A DNA stretch of 64,000 nt from assembly GCA_016714445.1 (NCBI GenBank), contig JADJNF010000007.1, positions 496,001-560,000 on the forward strand, read 5' to 3'. Below, in pieces: positions 53,689 to 63,928 of the stretch. The translations under genes were made by a program, and so were the position numbers. Numbering within the stretch: the first letter of the stretch is position 1; each line of letters opens with the position of its first letter. This DNA is from Saprospiraceae bacterium (GTDB lineage: Bacteria; Bacteroidota; Bacteroidia; Chitinophagales; Saprospiraceae). The notes beneath the pieces are model-generated. The model ran no database searches. It was not told the DNA's origin and worked only from the letters and a program-made list of their open reading frames with translations.

Positions 53689-56600
53689 TTACTTCTTATC
53701 CGGCCATCGACCCGGTGTATGAGGAGCTTTATTTTTATTCAGTACCTTTTCAATCTCACTTATTTTGGCATCAAGATCTTTGACCACAGGAAACACTTCA
53801 CCGTATTGTTTGACAGCAATATCCAGCGATGCCCTGAATGTTTGAGGAATATCGGAAGTTGTATTCCAAATACTGTAAGTGACCGTACCTACCCTTTCAT
53901 TTATACTCGGTTTGGTTTCGAATTCTCGTCTTGATCGGGTATTATCTCCGAAAAGCTTAATTTTAACCGGAACCAAAGCTTTAAATATATCGTGGGTTTT
54001 CGTCAATAAATCACCCACAGGTGCAGGCATATCCAGAATGGCTAATTCAGCATTTTTCGCCCTTTCTTCCACATCATTCACCAGGTCATTTGTGGCACTC
54101 AGCTCTTTACTGATATCACTCACTTTCTTATAAAATGATACATTTGCTGCCATATCTTTGGACGGAAGACTTGACTGATTGAGCAATTTGGTTGTAAAAG
54201 AAACCGGACCTGCCAATGTCGTCAACATGCCATCCTGATATTTTGCCATGGATATTTTATAATTACCCGGCATGACCAAATGTCCTTCAGGGCCTGACCC
54301 GAACAACTGATCAGGAGCTGGAGTATATCGTCCTACTACGGGGTCCGGTGGTGCAAATCTGAGGTCCCATGTCATGCGGTTCAAACCTTTTTTAGCAGGC
54401 TTTTTAATATGTCTCACTACATTATCTGATGCATCTGTAATGGTAAATAGCAGATATGGATCTACCTGATTATCCTCCATGCCCAAACTATCCATTGAAG
54501 GATAAAAGACCTTTTCCTTCTTCTCATAAGCCGTCTTCTCTTTGTCTTTTCTGATGTCTTTCAATTTTTTTACATCTTCTTTAAGATAATAGGTAAATAC
54601 TGCACCCATTTCTGGATTAGGCGTACTGAAATAACTGCTTCCCAGGTGACCTTTATCTCTCAACCCTAAGGGAAGCCTGGGTATAAACATCAAAGCATCT
54701 TTGACAGGACAAATCAAGGCATCTTTCGCCAGATCTTCTTTTTTGATGTGCCGAAGTGGCGTATAGTCATCGAGTATATAAAATCCCCGACCAAAAGTAC
54801 CCAACACCAGATCATTTTCCCTACGCTGTATCTCTATATCTCTGACAGCTATTGTAGGAAGGCCAGATTTGAGTGCAAGCCAGTTAGTTCCTCCATTGGA
54901 TGTAAAAAAGCAACCAAACTCTGTTCCAACAAACAATAAATTTTTATCTACATGGTCTTCTGCAATGGTGTACACACTTCCTCTTTCCGGCAAATCTGAC
55001 GCAATACTTTTCCATGTTTTTCCTGCATCTGTGGTTTTCAACAGGTATGGTTTAAAATCTCCGTATCTATGATGGTTAAAACATACATAAGCTGTATTTT
55101 TGTCATGAAGAGAAGCAATAATCTGGTGAACATAACTCATTTGAGGTACTCCGGGAAGATTATCAAATTTTGTCCAAATTTTGCCTCCATCCATCGTCAG
55201 GTGAATTAATCCATCATCTGTACCAACCCAAATCATATTTTCATCCAGTTTTGACTCAGCAATACTGGTGGTTTGTCCGAAGATATCTGTGCTACCATTT
55301 TTTGAAATCGCATCTACTGACCAGATTTTGCCCATGACTTCTATCTTATTGCGGTCTATCTGACGGGAAAGGTCAGGGCTGATTACTTTCCAACTATTTC
55401 CCTGATCATCTGTACGGAATACTTTATTGGCACCAAAATATAATCTTTTATTATTAAACTGACTGATGAGCAATGGAGCATCCCAATTCCACCTGTACGC
55501 TTCATCATTTTCTCCCTCTACAGGTTTGATAGGTAAGTATTCACCATTTTTACGATCAAATCTCACAAGTCCGCCATACTGACTTTGCGCATAAATAATA
55601 TTAGGATCAGACTGATCTACCTGAGTCTCAAACCCATCACCAAGCGAAGTGACATAACAATCCGCATTTACAATTCCATTGGCGGATGTAGTACGGCTGG
55701 GAACCGCCAGACTTAAATTGTCCTGAGTGCCTCCGTGAACGGTATAAAACGGATAATCATTATCTGTAGATACTTTATAAAACTGTGTTACCGGCAAATT
55801 TGACTTAAAATCATAGGTTTTGGCATGATCAAATGTTTCATAGATTCCACCATCGCATCCTACCAGCAAATGATTGGGGTCTTTGGGATCTATCCAAATG
55901 GCGTGATTGTCAATGTGTTTGTTGATTTCCCCCAGATTTGACACGGTCTTTCCGCCATCATAACTCACTTTATTGTAAGTATCGGTAATATAAATCTTTT
56001 CAGCATTGTGCGGGTCACAGGTCATTTCCTGATAATAATTCCCTGATGTGAAAGTTCCGCTTCGTTTTTCCCAACTTGCTCCTCTGTTGGTGGTCCGGTA
56101 GATGCCGCCTTTGCCATCTTTGGCTTCTACAACTGCGTAGAGCATATCCGGATTTACGGGACTGATATCGAGCCCTATTCTTCCTACTTCACCAGACGGC
56201 AGGCCACCTTCCAGTTTTGTCCACGTCGCACCTGCATCGGTTGACTTATATATGGCTGATTCAGGTCCACCACCGATGTAAGTAAATACTTTTCTCATTC
56301 TCTGGTGAAATGCAGCGTACAATACTTTGCTGTCTCTCGGATCCATGACCAGATCATTACATCCGGTGTAAGAGCTTACTGACTTCACACAAGTCCACGT
56401 CGCACCGCCATCAACTGATTTATACACGCCACGTTCGCCTCCTTCACTCCATACCGGACCATAAGCTCCCACATAAATGGTATTCGGATCTTTCGGATCG
56501 ACAATGATCTGAGAAATATGTTCAGAATTTTTTAGTCCCATATTTTTCCAGGAATTGCCGCCGTCCATAGATTTATACACTCCATCGCCATATGCAACGG

Positions 56601-57009
56601 AACGCTGGCTATTGTTTTCCCCTGACCCAACCCAAACGGTAGTGCTATTGGATGGATCCAGTGTAACACATCCTATAGAATAAGAACCTTCGCCATCAAA
56701 GACAGGTTGATAAGTTACCCCTCTATTGGTTGTTTTCCAGACACCTCCTGAAGAAGATGCCACATAATATTCACTATGATTGTCAGGATTGACTGCAAAA
56801 TCAGAAATACGTCCTGATGTGATTGCCGGACCAATTGATCGGAATGAAAGTGCCGAAAATGTACCTGAACTGTATGGGTCGTCTTTTTTTTCAGTTGTCT
56901 TTACGTCTTTCTGGTCAGACTTCTTTATTTCCTTTTTTTGTGCCACTAATGGTAACGTTGAAACCATCAAAAGAGAGAGTGTCAACGATTTAAATATCTT
57001 TACTGTCAT
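53689..57009 (-). CDS. Exported BNR/sortilin-like propeller protein
   Basis: A 1106-residue exported protein. The signal peptide is TVKIFKSLTLSLLMVSTLPLVAQ (cleavage near residue 23), followed by a Lys/Asp-rich linker. About ten Asp-box / BNR motifs are spread over residues ~90-740, for example KSMDGGNSWKNMG, KSVDGGATWTC, KTTDAGKTWKSIASDLPERG and TSNGGTNW, giving one or two beta-propellers of the VPS10/sortilin type. The last ~330 residues are a separate, partly helical domain. It is commonly annotated as a glycosyl hydrolase, but no sialidase catalytic set is seen. It is monocistronic, with a terminator downstream. Confidence 0.85.
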   Translation of the reverse strand: MTVKIFKSLTLSLLMVSTLPLVAQKKEIKKSDQKDVKTTEKKDDPYSSGTFSALSFRSIGPAITSGRISDFAVNPDNHSEYYVASSSGGVWKTTNRGVTYQPVFDGEGSYSIGCVTLDPSNSTTVWVGSGENNSQRSVAYGDGVYKSMDGGNSWKNMGLKNSEHISQIIVDPKDPNTIYVGAYGPVWSEGGERGVYKSVDGGATWTCVKSVSSYTGCNDLVMDPRDSKVLYAAFHQRMRKVFTYIGGGPESAIYKSTDAGATWTKLEGGLPSGEVGRIGLDISPVNPDMLYAVVEAKDGKGGIYRTTNRGASWEKRSGTFTSGNYYQEMTCDPHNAEKIYITDTYNKVSYDGGKTVSNLGEINKHIDNHAIWIDPKDPNHLLVGCDGGIYETFDHAKTYDFKSNLPVTQFYKVSTDNDYPFYTVHGGTQDNLSLAVPSRTTSANGIVNADCYVTSLGDGFETQVDQSDPNIIYAQSQYGGLVRFDRKNGEYLPIKPVEGENDEAYRWNWDAPLLISQFNNKRLYFGANKVFRTDDQGNSWKVISPDLSRQIDRNKIEVMGKIWSVDAISKNGSTDIFGQTTSIAESKLDENMIWVGTDDGLIHLTMDGGKIWTKFDNLPGVPQMSYVHQIIASLHDKNTAYVCFNHHRYGDFKPYLLKTTDAGKTWKSIASDLPERGSVYTIAEDHVDKNLLFVGTEFGCFFTSNGGTNWLALKSGLPTIAVRDIEIQRRENDLVLGTFGRGFYILDDYTPLRHIKKEDLAKDALICPVKDALMFIPRLPLGLRDKGHLGSSYFSTPNPEMGAVFTYYLKEDVKKLKDIRKDKEKTAYEKKEKVFYPSMDSLGMEDNQVDPYLLFTITDASDNVVRHIKKPAKKGLNRMTWDLRFAPPDPVVGRYTPAPDQLFGSGPEGHLVMPGNYKISMAKYQDGMLTTLAGPVSFTTKLLNQSSLPSKDMAANVSFYKKVSDISKELSATNDLVNDVEERAKNAELAILDMPAPVGDLLTKTHDIFKALVPVKIKLFGDNTRSRREFETKPSINERVGTVTYSIWNTTSDIPQTFRASLDIAVKQYGEVFPVVKDLDAKISEIEKVLNKNKAPHTPGRWPDKK

Positions 57010-57700
57010 TTGGTATGGATTTAATGTTAAAAAACGGAGTGAAGGTAAAATAAAATATTGAATTTAAATGATTATTGATCAAAAAGGTGTGTATAACAAA
57101 TTGCAAAAAATATAATTAAGTTTAGATGCTTACTGTTCCAATTAAAGAATTTGATGTCTTATTTTTTGATATCATTGCTTAAATGAAACAGTGGTGACAC
57201 CAATACAAAACTGTTCGAACTTGTAGAATGTCCTGATTTTATGTGCCGGGAAACCGGTGATTTAGCGGGTAAGGATAAAATCGGGAAAGTGCGAAGAGAG
57301 TAAGTATATCAATGCCAGATACGTGTGATATTGCTAAAGTGAGTTTTTTGTATTGGGAGTTTTTTTGTTTACTTTTTTTGCGGAAAAAAAAGTAAAAGCC
57401 AAGCCGGCTAGAGGCGGAAATAATTAGAGCGGATAAACATATTTTTCTTTATTTGAAAAGTTTAATGAGACGTATTTAATAAATAAGTGCAATTTTTTAT
57501 ATACACATCAAAAAGCTGACACAGAAGTATATAAAAAAATGAAAGTCTGAAATCCGAAATATAAAAAAATAACAAAGTGAAATGTTTGAAAATGTAGCAT
57601 TCGTTTTGAATATTATTTGTTGCATTGACAATAAAAATACCTTTTATACAGAATGACCATGAAACATCTTATTTTTGCCGATCAGAACTTTTATTAAATA
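57010..57700. other. Intergenic region with two structured elements
   Basis: This 691-nt gap between divergent genes is not empty. CCTGATTTTAT (57232-57242) and ATAAAATCGGG (57275-57285) form an inverted repeat around a GC-richer core that contains CCGG-GAAA-CCGG. A second hairpin is TTTACTTTTTTT (57368-57379) with AAAAAAAGTAAA (57385-57396), followed by a GCCAAGCCGGC stretch. Either may be a repeat or mobile-element relic. No open frame is supported. Confidence 0.5.
57670..57677 (+). promoter_or_regulatory. -7 box for purD
   Basis: TATTTTTG matches TAnnTTTG and lies 23 nt before the purD ATG. Confidence 0.5.
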
Positions 57701-58966
57701 ATGAATATATTAATCTTAGGAAGTGGTGGCAGGGAACACGCTTTAGCATGGAAAATTTCAAAAAGTAAATTATGCCGACAATTATTTATAGCACCTGGAA
57801 ATGCAGGTACATCATTGTGCGGAATCAACGTACCGATTCAGGTAAATGAATTTGATGCAATAAAAGACTTTTGTCTCAAAAATGATATACATTTATTAAT
57901 AGTCGGCCCGGAAGGACCATTGGTGGATGGTATTACCGATACATTCAGAACGAATGAAACCAAACATATAGGCATCATTGGACCATCTGCTTACGCTGCA
58001 CAACTGGAAGGGAGTAAAGCATTTGCAAAAAAATTTATGCAAAAATATGATATCCCCACTGCGGCCTATCTGGAAGTTACCCATGAAAATTTGGACCTAG
58101 GATTTGAATTCCTGGATTCTCTCAAAGCTCCATATGTATTGAAGGCAGATGGGCTGGCGGCAGGAAAAGGTGTTTTGATCATTGACGAACTTTCAGAAGC
58201 AAAAAAACAACTGAACGAAATGCTTTCGGGAAAATTTGGAAAAGCTTCAGAAACGGTAGTCATTGAGGAATTTTTAAGCGGTATTGAATTTTCCGTATTT
58301 GCGCTGACAGATGGAAAAGACTATATCATTCTGCCTGAAGCCAAAGATTATAAAAGAGTTGGTGAAGGAGACACGGGCTTGAATACAGGAGGAATGGGTG
58401 CAATTTCTCCGGTACCCTTTGTTGATAAAATATTGTGGGAAAAAGTAATTGACCGCATTGTAAAACCGACCATAGAAGGAATATCAGCAGAAAAAATGGA
58501 TTATACCGGTTTTGTATTTTTTGGATTGATTACCGTAAAAGGAGAACCATTTGTCATTGAATATAATTGCAGATTGGGCGATCCGGAAACAGAAGTAATT
58601 ATACCAAGGATAAATGATGATCTGGTAACATTGCTGCATGATGCTATAAATGGAAGTCTAAAAGATAAAATTCTGAGCATTTCTGATAAATCAGCGGCTA
58701 CAGTGATGATGGTATCGGGTGGTTATCCTGGTGATTTTGAAAAATATAAAGTGATCAACGGAACTGAAAACATCAATACAAGTCTTGTTTTTCACGCAGG
58801 TACAATATCAAAAGAAGGCAAAATACTCACCAATGGCGGTAGAGTTCTTGCTGTAACAACCTTGAATCATGATTTTAAAAAGGCGGTGGAGATCTCTTTA
58901 AAAAATGTTGAAGAAATAAGTTTTGAGGGAAAATATTATCGTCGCGATATTGGCTTTGATTTATAA
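57701..58966 (+). CDS. purD: Phosphoribosylamine--glycine ligase
   Basis: PurD, 421 residues, carries out the second step of purine synthesis (phosphoribosylamine + glycine + ATP to GAR). It is an ATP-grasp enzyme: N-terminal ILILGSGGREHALAWKIS, the PEGPLVDG segment, ATP-grasp blocks VLKADGLAAGKGV and DYIILPEAKDYKRVGEGDTG with NTGGMGAISP, and the metal-binding EYNCRLGDPETEVIIPRI. Length is standard. It lies 15 nt upstream of the MurF-Alr gene and probably shares its transcript. Confidence 0.95.
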   Translation: MNILILGSGGREHALAWKISKSKLCRQLFIAPGNAGTSLCGINVPIQVNEFDAIKDFCLKNDIHLLIVGPEGPLVDGITDTFRTNETKHIGIIGPSAYAAQLEGSKAFAKKFMQKYDIPTAAYLEVTHENLDLGFEFLDSLKAPYVLKADGLAAGKGVLIIDELSEAKKQLNEMLSGKFGKASETVVIEEFLSGIEFSVFALTDGKDYIILPEAKDYKRVGEGDTGLNTGGMGAISPVPFVDKILWEKVIDRIVKPTIEGISAEKMDYTGFVFFGLITVKGEPFVIEYNCRLGDPETEVIIPRINDDLVTLLHDAINGSLKDKILSISDKSAATVMMVSGGYPGDFEKYKVINGTENINTSLVFHAGTISKEGKILTNGGRVLAVTTLNHDFKKAVEISLKNVEEISFEGKYYRRDIGFDL

Positions 58967-58981
58967 CCTGAAAGAATTAAC

Positions 58982-61324
58982 ATGTATACCGCAAAAGATA
59001 TCGCTAAATTACTGGGCACCGATGAAAACCTGTTATCAGATCCGTCGGCAAATATTTCTCACCTTACAATTGATACCAGAAAAATTGAAGTGCCATCCAA
59101 AACACTATTTTTTGCGCTGAGCGGTAGTATGCTTGAAGGCCATGATTTTATTCACGACGCCTTGGATAAAGGGATAAAAAATATTGTTGTTGAAAAAAAT
59201 CCAGGATTTATTACAGGACATGTCAACATCTTTCAGGTAGAAAATAGTCTTAGAGCACTACAAAAACTGGCAGCTTATCATCGATCTTGTTTTCCTGACA
59301 TAGAAGTGATCGGGATCACAGGAAGTAATGGTAAAACTACCATAAAGGAATGGCTGTACCAGATGATCCATGACAGACAAGTAGTAAAAAGTCCAAAAAG
59401 TTATAACTCTCAGACAGGTGTACCATTGTCAGTCTGGCAAATCAAACCAGGCGATCAATTGGCTATTTTTGAGGCAGGGATTTCTCAAAAAGAAGAGATG
59501 AGTGCCTTAGAAAACATTATCAGACCAGATATCGGATTATTTACATTATTGGGAGATGCTCATTCAGAAGGATTTGTTAATCTCACAGAAAAACTGAATG
59601 AAAAACTCAAACTTTTTGAAAATGCAAAAACAATTATCTACGAAGAAGATGACCTGATTGTAAGTATGGCAATGCGTGAAAAATTCAGTTCAAAAAACCT
59701 GGTCAGTTGGGGATGGAATGCAGAATCGTCATTGTTCAGAATATTAGATATTCAAAAATCAAATTATCAAACCAAAGTCAATATTCTTGTTAATAATGAG
59801 CAACAAACTCTTATCATTCCATTTTCAGATGCTGCATCCATAGAAAATGCGCTGCATTGTGTGGCCGTAATGATGGTGTTGAATATTCCTTTTGAGATAA
59901 TCAAAACAGCACTCACCAGAATACAAAACATACCCATGCGACTGGAGATGAAGAATGGAATACAAAACAGCATTCTCATAAACGACACATATAATGCTGA
60001 TATTCAATCATTTAAAATAGCATTGGAGTTTTTATCCCAACAATCGGGAACGAAAGATAAAATTATTATACTTTCAGATTTTATGCAGACCGGTCTGGAT
60101 GAAAAAGCACTAAATCATCAGCTGGCGAATTTGATCCACAACCACAACATCAGTCATGTCATTGGTATAGGAAATCAGGTTGCAAATTTGGAAATGTTTC
60201 TTGATCCTTTTATTCTATTTACGTCTATAAAAAGTACGGATGAACTCATACGAAGATTGCCTGAAATAAATTGTAACAATAAAGCGATTTTAGTAAAAGG
60301 AGCCCGTGCCTTTCAGCTGGAAAGAGTAATAATCGCACTCTCTGATAAAGCACATACAGCCACATTGGAAACCGACCTTCAAGCCATTGAACATAATCTT
60401 AAAATTTTTTCGCAGCATCTATCTCCCGGATCCCAGATTATAGCTGTAATAAAGGCGTCCGCATATGGTAGTGGAAGCGAAGAGCTGGCCAGATATCTGG
60501 AATTCAAAAAGGTCGGTTATCTGGCAGTTGCATTTATTGATGAAGGGGTACAACTGAGAAAAGCAGGTGTATTATTACCCATTATAATTTTAAATCCTGA
60601 TCGGAACGGTGTACTGGATATGATAAAGTATGAACTGGAACCGGAAGTGTACAGCATCGAACAACTCAATGAGATCATATCTTTGCTCACCCTGGATATA
60701 GACCGTACATTTCACATCCATCTCAAAATCGATACAGGCATGCATAGGCTGGGTTTTGTAGAAGAAGATCTGAAAGAATTGTGCGAAATTCTGATATCAC
60801 AAAAGCAGGTCAAAATAAAATCCATTTTCAGTCATCTGAGCAGTAGTGAGGATCCCGGAGATGATGCGTATACCAGAGATCAGGTACATTCACTAAACAA
60901 TCATTATACTTATATCTGCCAAAGAATTAAATATCATCCTGCTAAACATATTCTAAACTCATCAGGTATTATTCGTTTTCCGGAATATCATTTCGACCTG
61001 GTAAGATTAGGCTTAGGTCTTTATGGTATAGATAGTACCCATACGATCGCAAATAAATTAGAGAAAGTCCATACCCTTAAAGCCACTGTCGTCCAGATTA
61101 AAAATGTAAGCAGAAATGATTATATTGGATACAACCGAAAAGGAAAACCACTTGCTGATGGTCGCATCGCCATTATAAACATTGGATATGCAGACGGACT
61201 GATCCGACTGGCAGGCAATGGCAAATATAGTGTCCGCATTCATGGTAAAGACTATGCTATTATTGGGAATGTTTGTATGGATCTGACAATAATAGATATT
61301 GGTCAGGAAAAGACATTTATATAG
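58982..61324 (+). CDS. MurF-alanine racemase fusion, frameshifted near its end
   Basis: A Bacteroidota-type bifunctional enzyme. The first ~450 residues are MurF-like (DTRKIEVPSKTLFFALSGS, P-loop ITGSNGKTTIKEW, INDTYNADIQSFK). The rest is alanine racemase: PLP lysine in AVIKASAYGSG, DTGMHRLGF, VRLGLGLYGID, IGYNRKGKP and GNVCMDLTIIDIG. The frame ends at 61324 after DIGQEKTFI. The missing tail continues in another frame (to 61452). One base is lost in the A-run at 61308-61311: with five A the text would read DIGQEKDIYIGDEVILFG. It is either a sequencing error or a true truncation of ~40 residues. Confidence 0.9.
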   Translation: MYTAKDIAKLLGTDENLLSDPSANISHLTIDTRKIEVPSKTLFFALSGSMLEGHDFIHDALDKGIKNIVVEKNPGFITGHVNIFQVENSLRALQKLAAYHRSCFPDIEVIGITGSNGKTTIKEWLYQMIHDRQVVKSPKSYNSQTGVPLSVWQIKPGDQLAIFEAGISQKEEMSALENIIRPDIGLFTLLGDAHSEGFVNLTEKLNEKLKLFENAKTIIYEEDDLIVSMAMREKFSSKNLVSWGWNAESSLFRILDIQKSNYQTKVNILVNNEQQTLIIPFSDAASIENALHCVAVMMVLNIPFEIIKTALTRIQNIPMRLEMKNGIQNSILINDTYNADIQSFKIALEFLSQQSGTKDKIIILSDFMQTGLDEKALNHQLANLIHNHNISHVIGIGNQVANLEMFLDPFILFTSIKSTDELIRRLPEINCNNKAILVKGARAFQLERVIIALSDKAHTATLETDLQAIEHNLKIFSQHLSPGSQIIAVIKASAYGSGSEELARYLEFKKVGYLAVAFIDEGVQLRKAGVLLPIIILNPDRNGVLDMIKYELEPEVYSIEQLNEIISLLTLDIDRTFHIHLKIDTGMHRLGFVEEDLKELCEILISQKQVKIKSIFSHLSSSEDPGDDAYTRDQVHSLNNHYTYICQRIKYHPAKHILNSSGIIRFPEYHFDLVRLGLGLYGIDSTHTIANKLEKVHTLKATVVQIKNVSRNDYIGYNRKGKPLADGRIAIINIGYADGLIRLAGNGKYSVRIHGKDYAIIGNVCMDLTIIDIGQEKTFI

Positions 61325-61452
61325 GAGATGAAGTCATACTTTTTGGAAAAGATAAACCAGTAGAAGAGCTGGCAGCAGTATGTCAAACCATTCCTTATGA
61401 AATATTAAGCAGGATTTCAGGTAGGGTAAGAAGACTATATGTTCAAGGTTAG
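61312..61452 (+). pseudogene. Out-of-frame C-terminal tail of alanine racemase
   Basis: In the frame one base off the upstream gene, the sequence encodes DIYIGDEVILFGKDKP, then VEELAAVCQTIPYEILSRIS and GRVRRLYVQG, ending at TAG 61450-61452. This is the conserved end of bacterial Alr (the IPYEIL..ISxRVxRxY motif). It restores a full-length MurF-Alr if the A4 run at 61308-61311 is read as A5. Confidence 0.85.
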
Positions 61453-61464
61453 TAATTAATAGTT

Positions 61465-61815
61465 TTAGGCATTATCAAATTTTTTATGAATTGCAGTTTC
61501 AGTTTTATAAATCATAACACCCAACATTATAATCATAGTGCCCAAAGATATAGCAGTTCCCAATGTTTCGCTGGTTTGAATCTTTATGCCTAAAATGCCT
61601 ATAAAAACCATACCTAAAGCCACTTTCAACATGATTCGTGAAGAATAGATTTGAGCGAAATCCCATCTTTCCTGTGACTTCATCGAACTAGCTGACCTGT
61701 AACCATACCAACCATTTATTTTTTTGGGAGGAAACTTTAATATAAATATACTTATTATAAGTAACAGTATACCCACCGAGAAACCAATTACAAATAAAGA
61801 ATTTACCTTTTCCAT
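61465..61815 (-). CDS. SdpI-family membrane protein
   Basis: A 116-residue protein with three hydrophobic segments: residues ~8-26 (FVIGFSVGILLLIISIFIL), ~62-78 and ~85-101. The cytoplasmic loop has the SdpI-type signature NGWYGYRSASSMKSQERWDFA. SdpI proteins of Bacillus give immunity to the SdpC toxin, but most Bacteroidota relatives are of unknown role, and no sdpC-like gene is near. It has its own -7 box (61830). Confidence 0.78.
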   Translation of the reverse strand: MEKVNSLFVIGFSVGILLLIISIFILKFPPKKINGWYGYRSASSMKSQERWDFAQIYSSRIMLKVALGMVFIGILGIKIQTSETLGTAISLGTMIIMLGVMIYKTETAIHKKFDNA

Positions 61816-61829
61816 CTCATATTTTTAGG

Positions 61830-61837
61830 CAAAAATA
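61830..61837 (-). promoter_or_regulatory. -7 box for the SdpI-like gene
   Basis: The minus strand reads TATTTTTG (TAnnTTTG), about 15 nt before the ATG. Confidence 0.4.
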
Positions 61838-61850
61838 CATTTTTTAGATA

Positions 61851-61884
61851 AAACCAAAAAGCCCATCTTTTGAAAGACAGGCTT
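61851..61884 (-). terminator. Terminator after the fasciclin gene
   Basis: AAGCC/GGCTT (61859-61863, 61880-61884) and inner TCTTT/AAAGA pair around a tight loop, with a TTTTTGGTTTT tract on the minus strand. It lies about 43 nt past the fasciclin stop. Confidence 0.65.
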
Positions 61885-61926
61885 ATGAAAACAAATTGAT
61901 AATTATATGTTGTATTACATTTTATA

Positions 61927-62844
61927 TTACGGCAATAAAACGCTATCAATGACATGAACTACTCCGTTGCTGGCACCTATATTGACAGCAATAATTTTTG
62001 ATGGAGTAGTATTTGACAACCCTTTAACCGTTGCATTTGCAGCATTTATATTAACTTTTGCCCCTTGTGCCGTGGACACATCACCTGTAGTCAAATTTGT
62101 TGAATAAACTCTGGCGCCAATCACGTGGTAAGTAAGAACAGTCGCTAAAAACGCAGGATCAGCGGCTTTTATAGCTGTTTCAGAAGCAAATCCAGCGGCT
62201 TTAAAAGCATCATTTGTGGGAGCAAAAACTGTAAAAGGTCCTGCACTACTAAGTATATCCACCACTTTTGTAGCTCCTTCGTTTGCTCTTAGTACAGCAG
62301 CCACTAAAAATGATAGGTTTGGATTTGATTGAGCCAAAGCTACTATATTTTTGGTTTCAGCTATTAATACGGCATCGATTACATGGACTATTGCACCATT
62401 TTCTGCTTTTATATCAGCAGTAACCACTTTGGCACCATTGACCGACACACCAGATGAATTTCTTGTGACAAATGTTTTGCCATTACTCAACATGGTCACT
62501 TCAGCATTATCCTTGGTAGCGATCGCTGATGAAGGTACAAGACTACCTATGACATGATAAAGAAGTATGTTACTGATGACATTTTTATCTGCTGCTTTTA
62601 TTGCAGCTTCATTTGCAAAGCCTGCAGCTTTAAATGCCTGATCTGTTGGTGCAAAAACAGTGATGGTCTCACTCTTAAGCGCATCGACCAAATTTGCATG
62701 CACGACAGCAGCTTCCAACAAAGAAAAATTTGGATCATTTGTTACGATGTCGACAACTGACTTTTTTTCTGTAGTTGCTTCATCATCAGTACATGATATC
62801 AATATACTTAAAGTAAAAAGTAAAAAAATACTTAAAATTTTCAT
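61927..62844 (-). CDS. Lipoprotein with two fasciclin domains
   Basis: A 305-residue predicted lipoprotein, acylated cysteine at residue 18 (SILISC). Two FAS1 domains follow (about 30-165 and 168-305). Each has the H1 and H2 type motifs, for example ETITVFAPTDQAFKAAGFAN / AENGAIVHVIDAVLI and GPFTVFAPTNDAFKAAGF / SNGVVHVIDSVLL. Fasciclin proteins mediate adhesion or matrix binding at the cell surface. The two domains are clearly related to each other by internal duplication. It is monocistronic. Confidence 0.88.
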   Translation of the reverse strand: MKILSIFLLFTLSILISCTDDEATTEKKSVVDIVTNDPNFSLLEAAVVHANLVDALKSETITVFAPTDQAFKAAGFANEAAIKAADKNVISNILLYHVIGSLVPSSAIATKDNAEVTMLSNGKTFVTRNSSGVSVNGAKVVTADIKAENGAIVHVIDAVLIAETKNIVALAQSNPNLSFLVAAVLRANEGATKVVDILSSAGPFTVFAPTNDAFKAAGFASETAIKAADPAFLATVLTYHVIGARVYSTNLTTGDVSTAQGAKVNINAANATVKGLSNTTPSKIIAVNIGASNGVVHVIDSVLLP

Positions 62845-63054
62845 TATTACAAGTTTTTAAAAGATTATATAATACCTTCAAGTGTGCTATATGAAGCAAA
62901 AGAGTTGCTTTTGTTTAATTTTTTTATTCATTCACTTAAACAATAATAAAAAAATCATTATTATGTAATTTAATAATGTACTATATTTATTTTTAGATTT
63001 GGACCATTTTCAATATTTAACTATAGCTTATTTATATTTTTAAGATTTATATAT
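62845..63054. other. Upstream region of the fasciclin gene
   Basis: About 200 nt of AT-rich sequence with no gene. No good TAnnTTTG box was identified on the minus strand. Confidence 0.4.
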
Positions 63055-63069
63055 CAATACTCCGATAAC
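63055..63069 (+). repeat. Left 15-bp inverted repeat around the G-rich block
   Basis: CAATACTCCGATAAC is the exact reverse complement of GTTATCGGAGTATTG at 63582-63596. TATAT immediately precedes it, and TATAT immediately follows the right copy. Confidence 0.75.
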
Positions 63070-63103
63070 TTTTAAAATACATTAAGATAAATTATATATA
63101 TAA

Positions 63104-63556
<453 letters not shown>

Positions 63557-63581
63557 CTTGGTAAAGTCGCAGCTTAATTTT

Positions 63582-63596
63582 GTTATCGGAGTATTG
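63582..63596 (-). repeat. Right 15-bp inverted repeat around the G-rich block
   Basis: GTTATCGGAGTATTG is the exact reverse complement of the copy at 63055-63069. It is followed by TATAT, the same five bases that precede the left copy, compatible with a target-site duplication (weak, because the sequence is AT-rich). Confidence 0.75.
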
Positions 63597-63928
63597 TATA
63601 TTAGATGATGTTTAAATGTTCATGTTTGAAAGAAACTTAGCAAAAAATTAATTTGTAGTCAAGGCTGATTGGACAGCCTTAGTCGTCAGCTACAGCTAAA
63701 TTTTCAACGAAGTATAAAATAAAAATTTCCACTTGCCCCCAAATGGTAGAATTATAATAGACTCTTAATAGTTTTAAAACGACAAAATGAACATGTGCAT
63801 AAAAAATTGAGTTGAAGTGCAGGATTCATTCCATTGTTTATTTTTATATAAAAATTGTATTTTTCTTTTTATTTCATAAGATAATTCTATCTTTGCACCG
63901 CTTTTCAAAAAGTATAGTTCTTTTTAAT
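63597..63928. other. Intergenic region before tRNA-Leu
   Basis: This 332-nt stretch has no gene. It contains a perfect 7-bp hairpin (AAGGCTG 63661-63667, CAGCCTT 63674-63680) with no T-run, and the tRNA promoter at 63888. Confidence 0.55.
63888..63895 (+). promoter_or_regulatory. -7 box for tRNA-Leu
   Basis: TATCTTTG matches TAnnTTTG and is followed by CACCGC, 33 nt before the tRNA 5' end. Confidence 0.55.
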
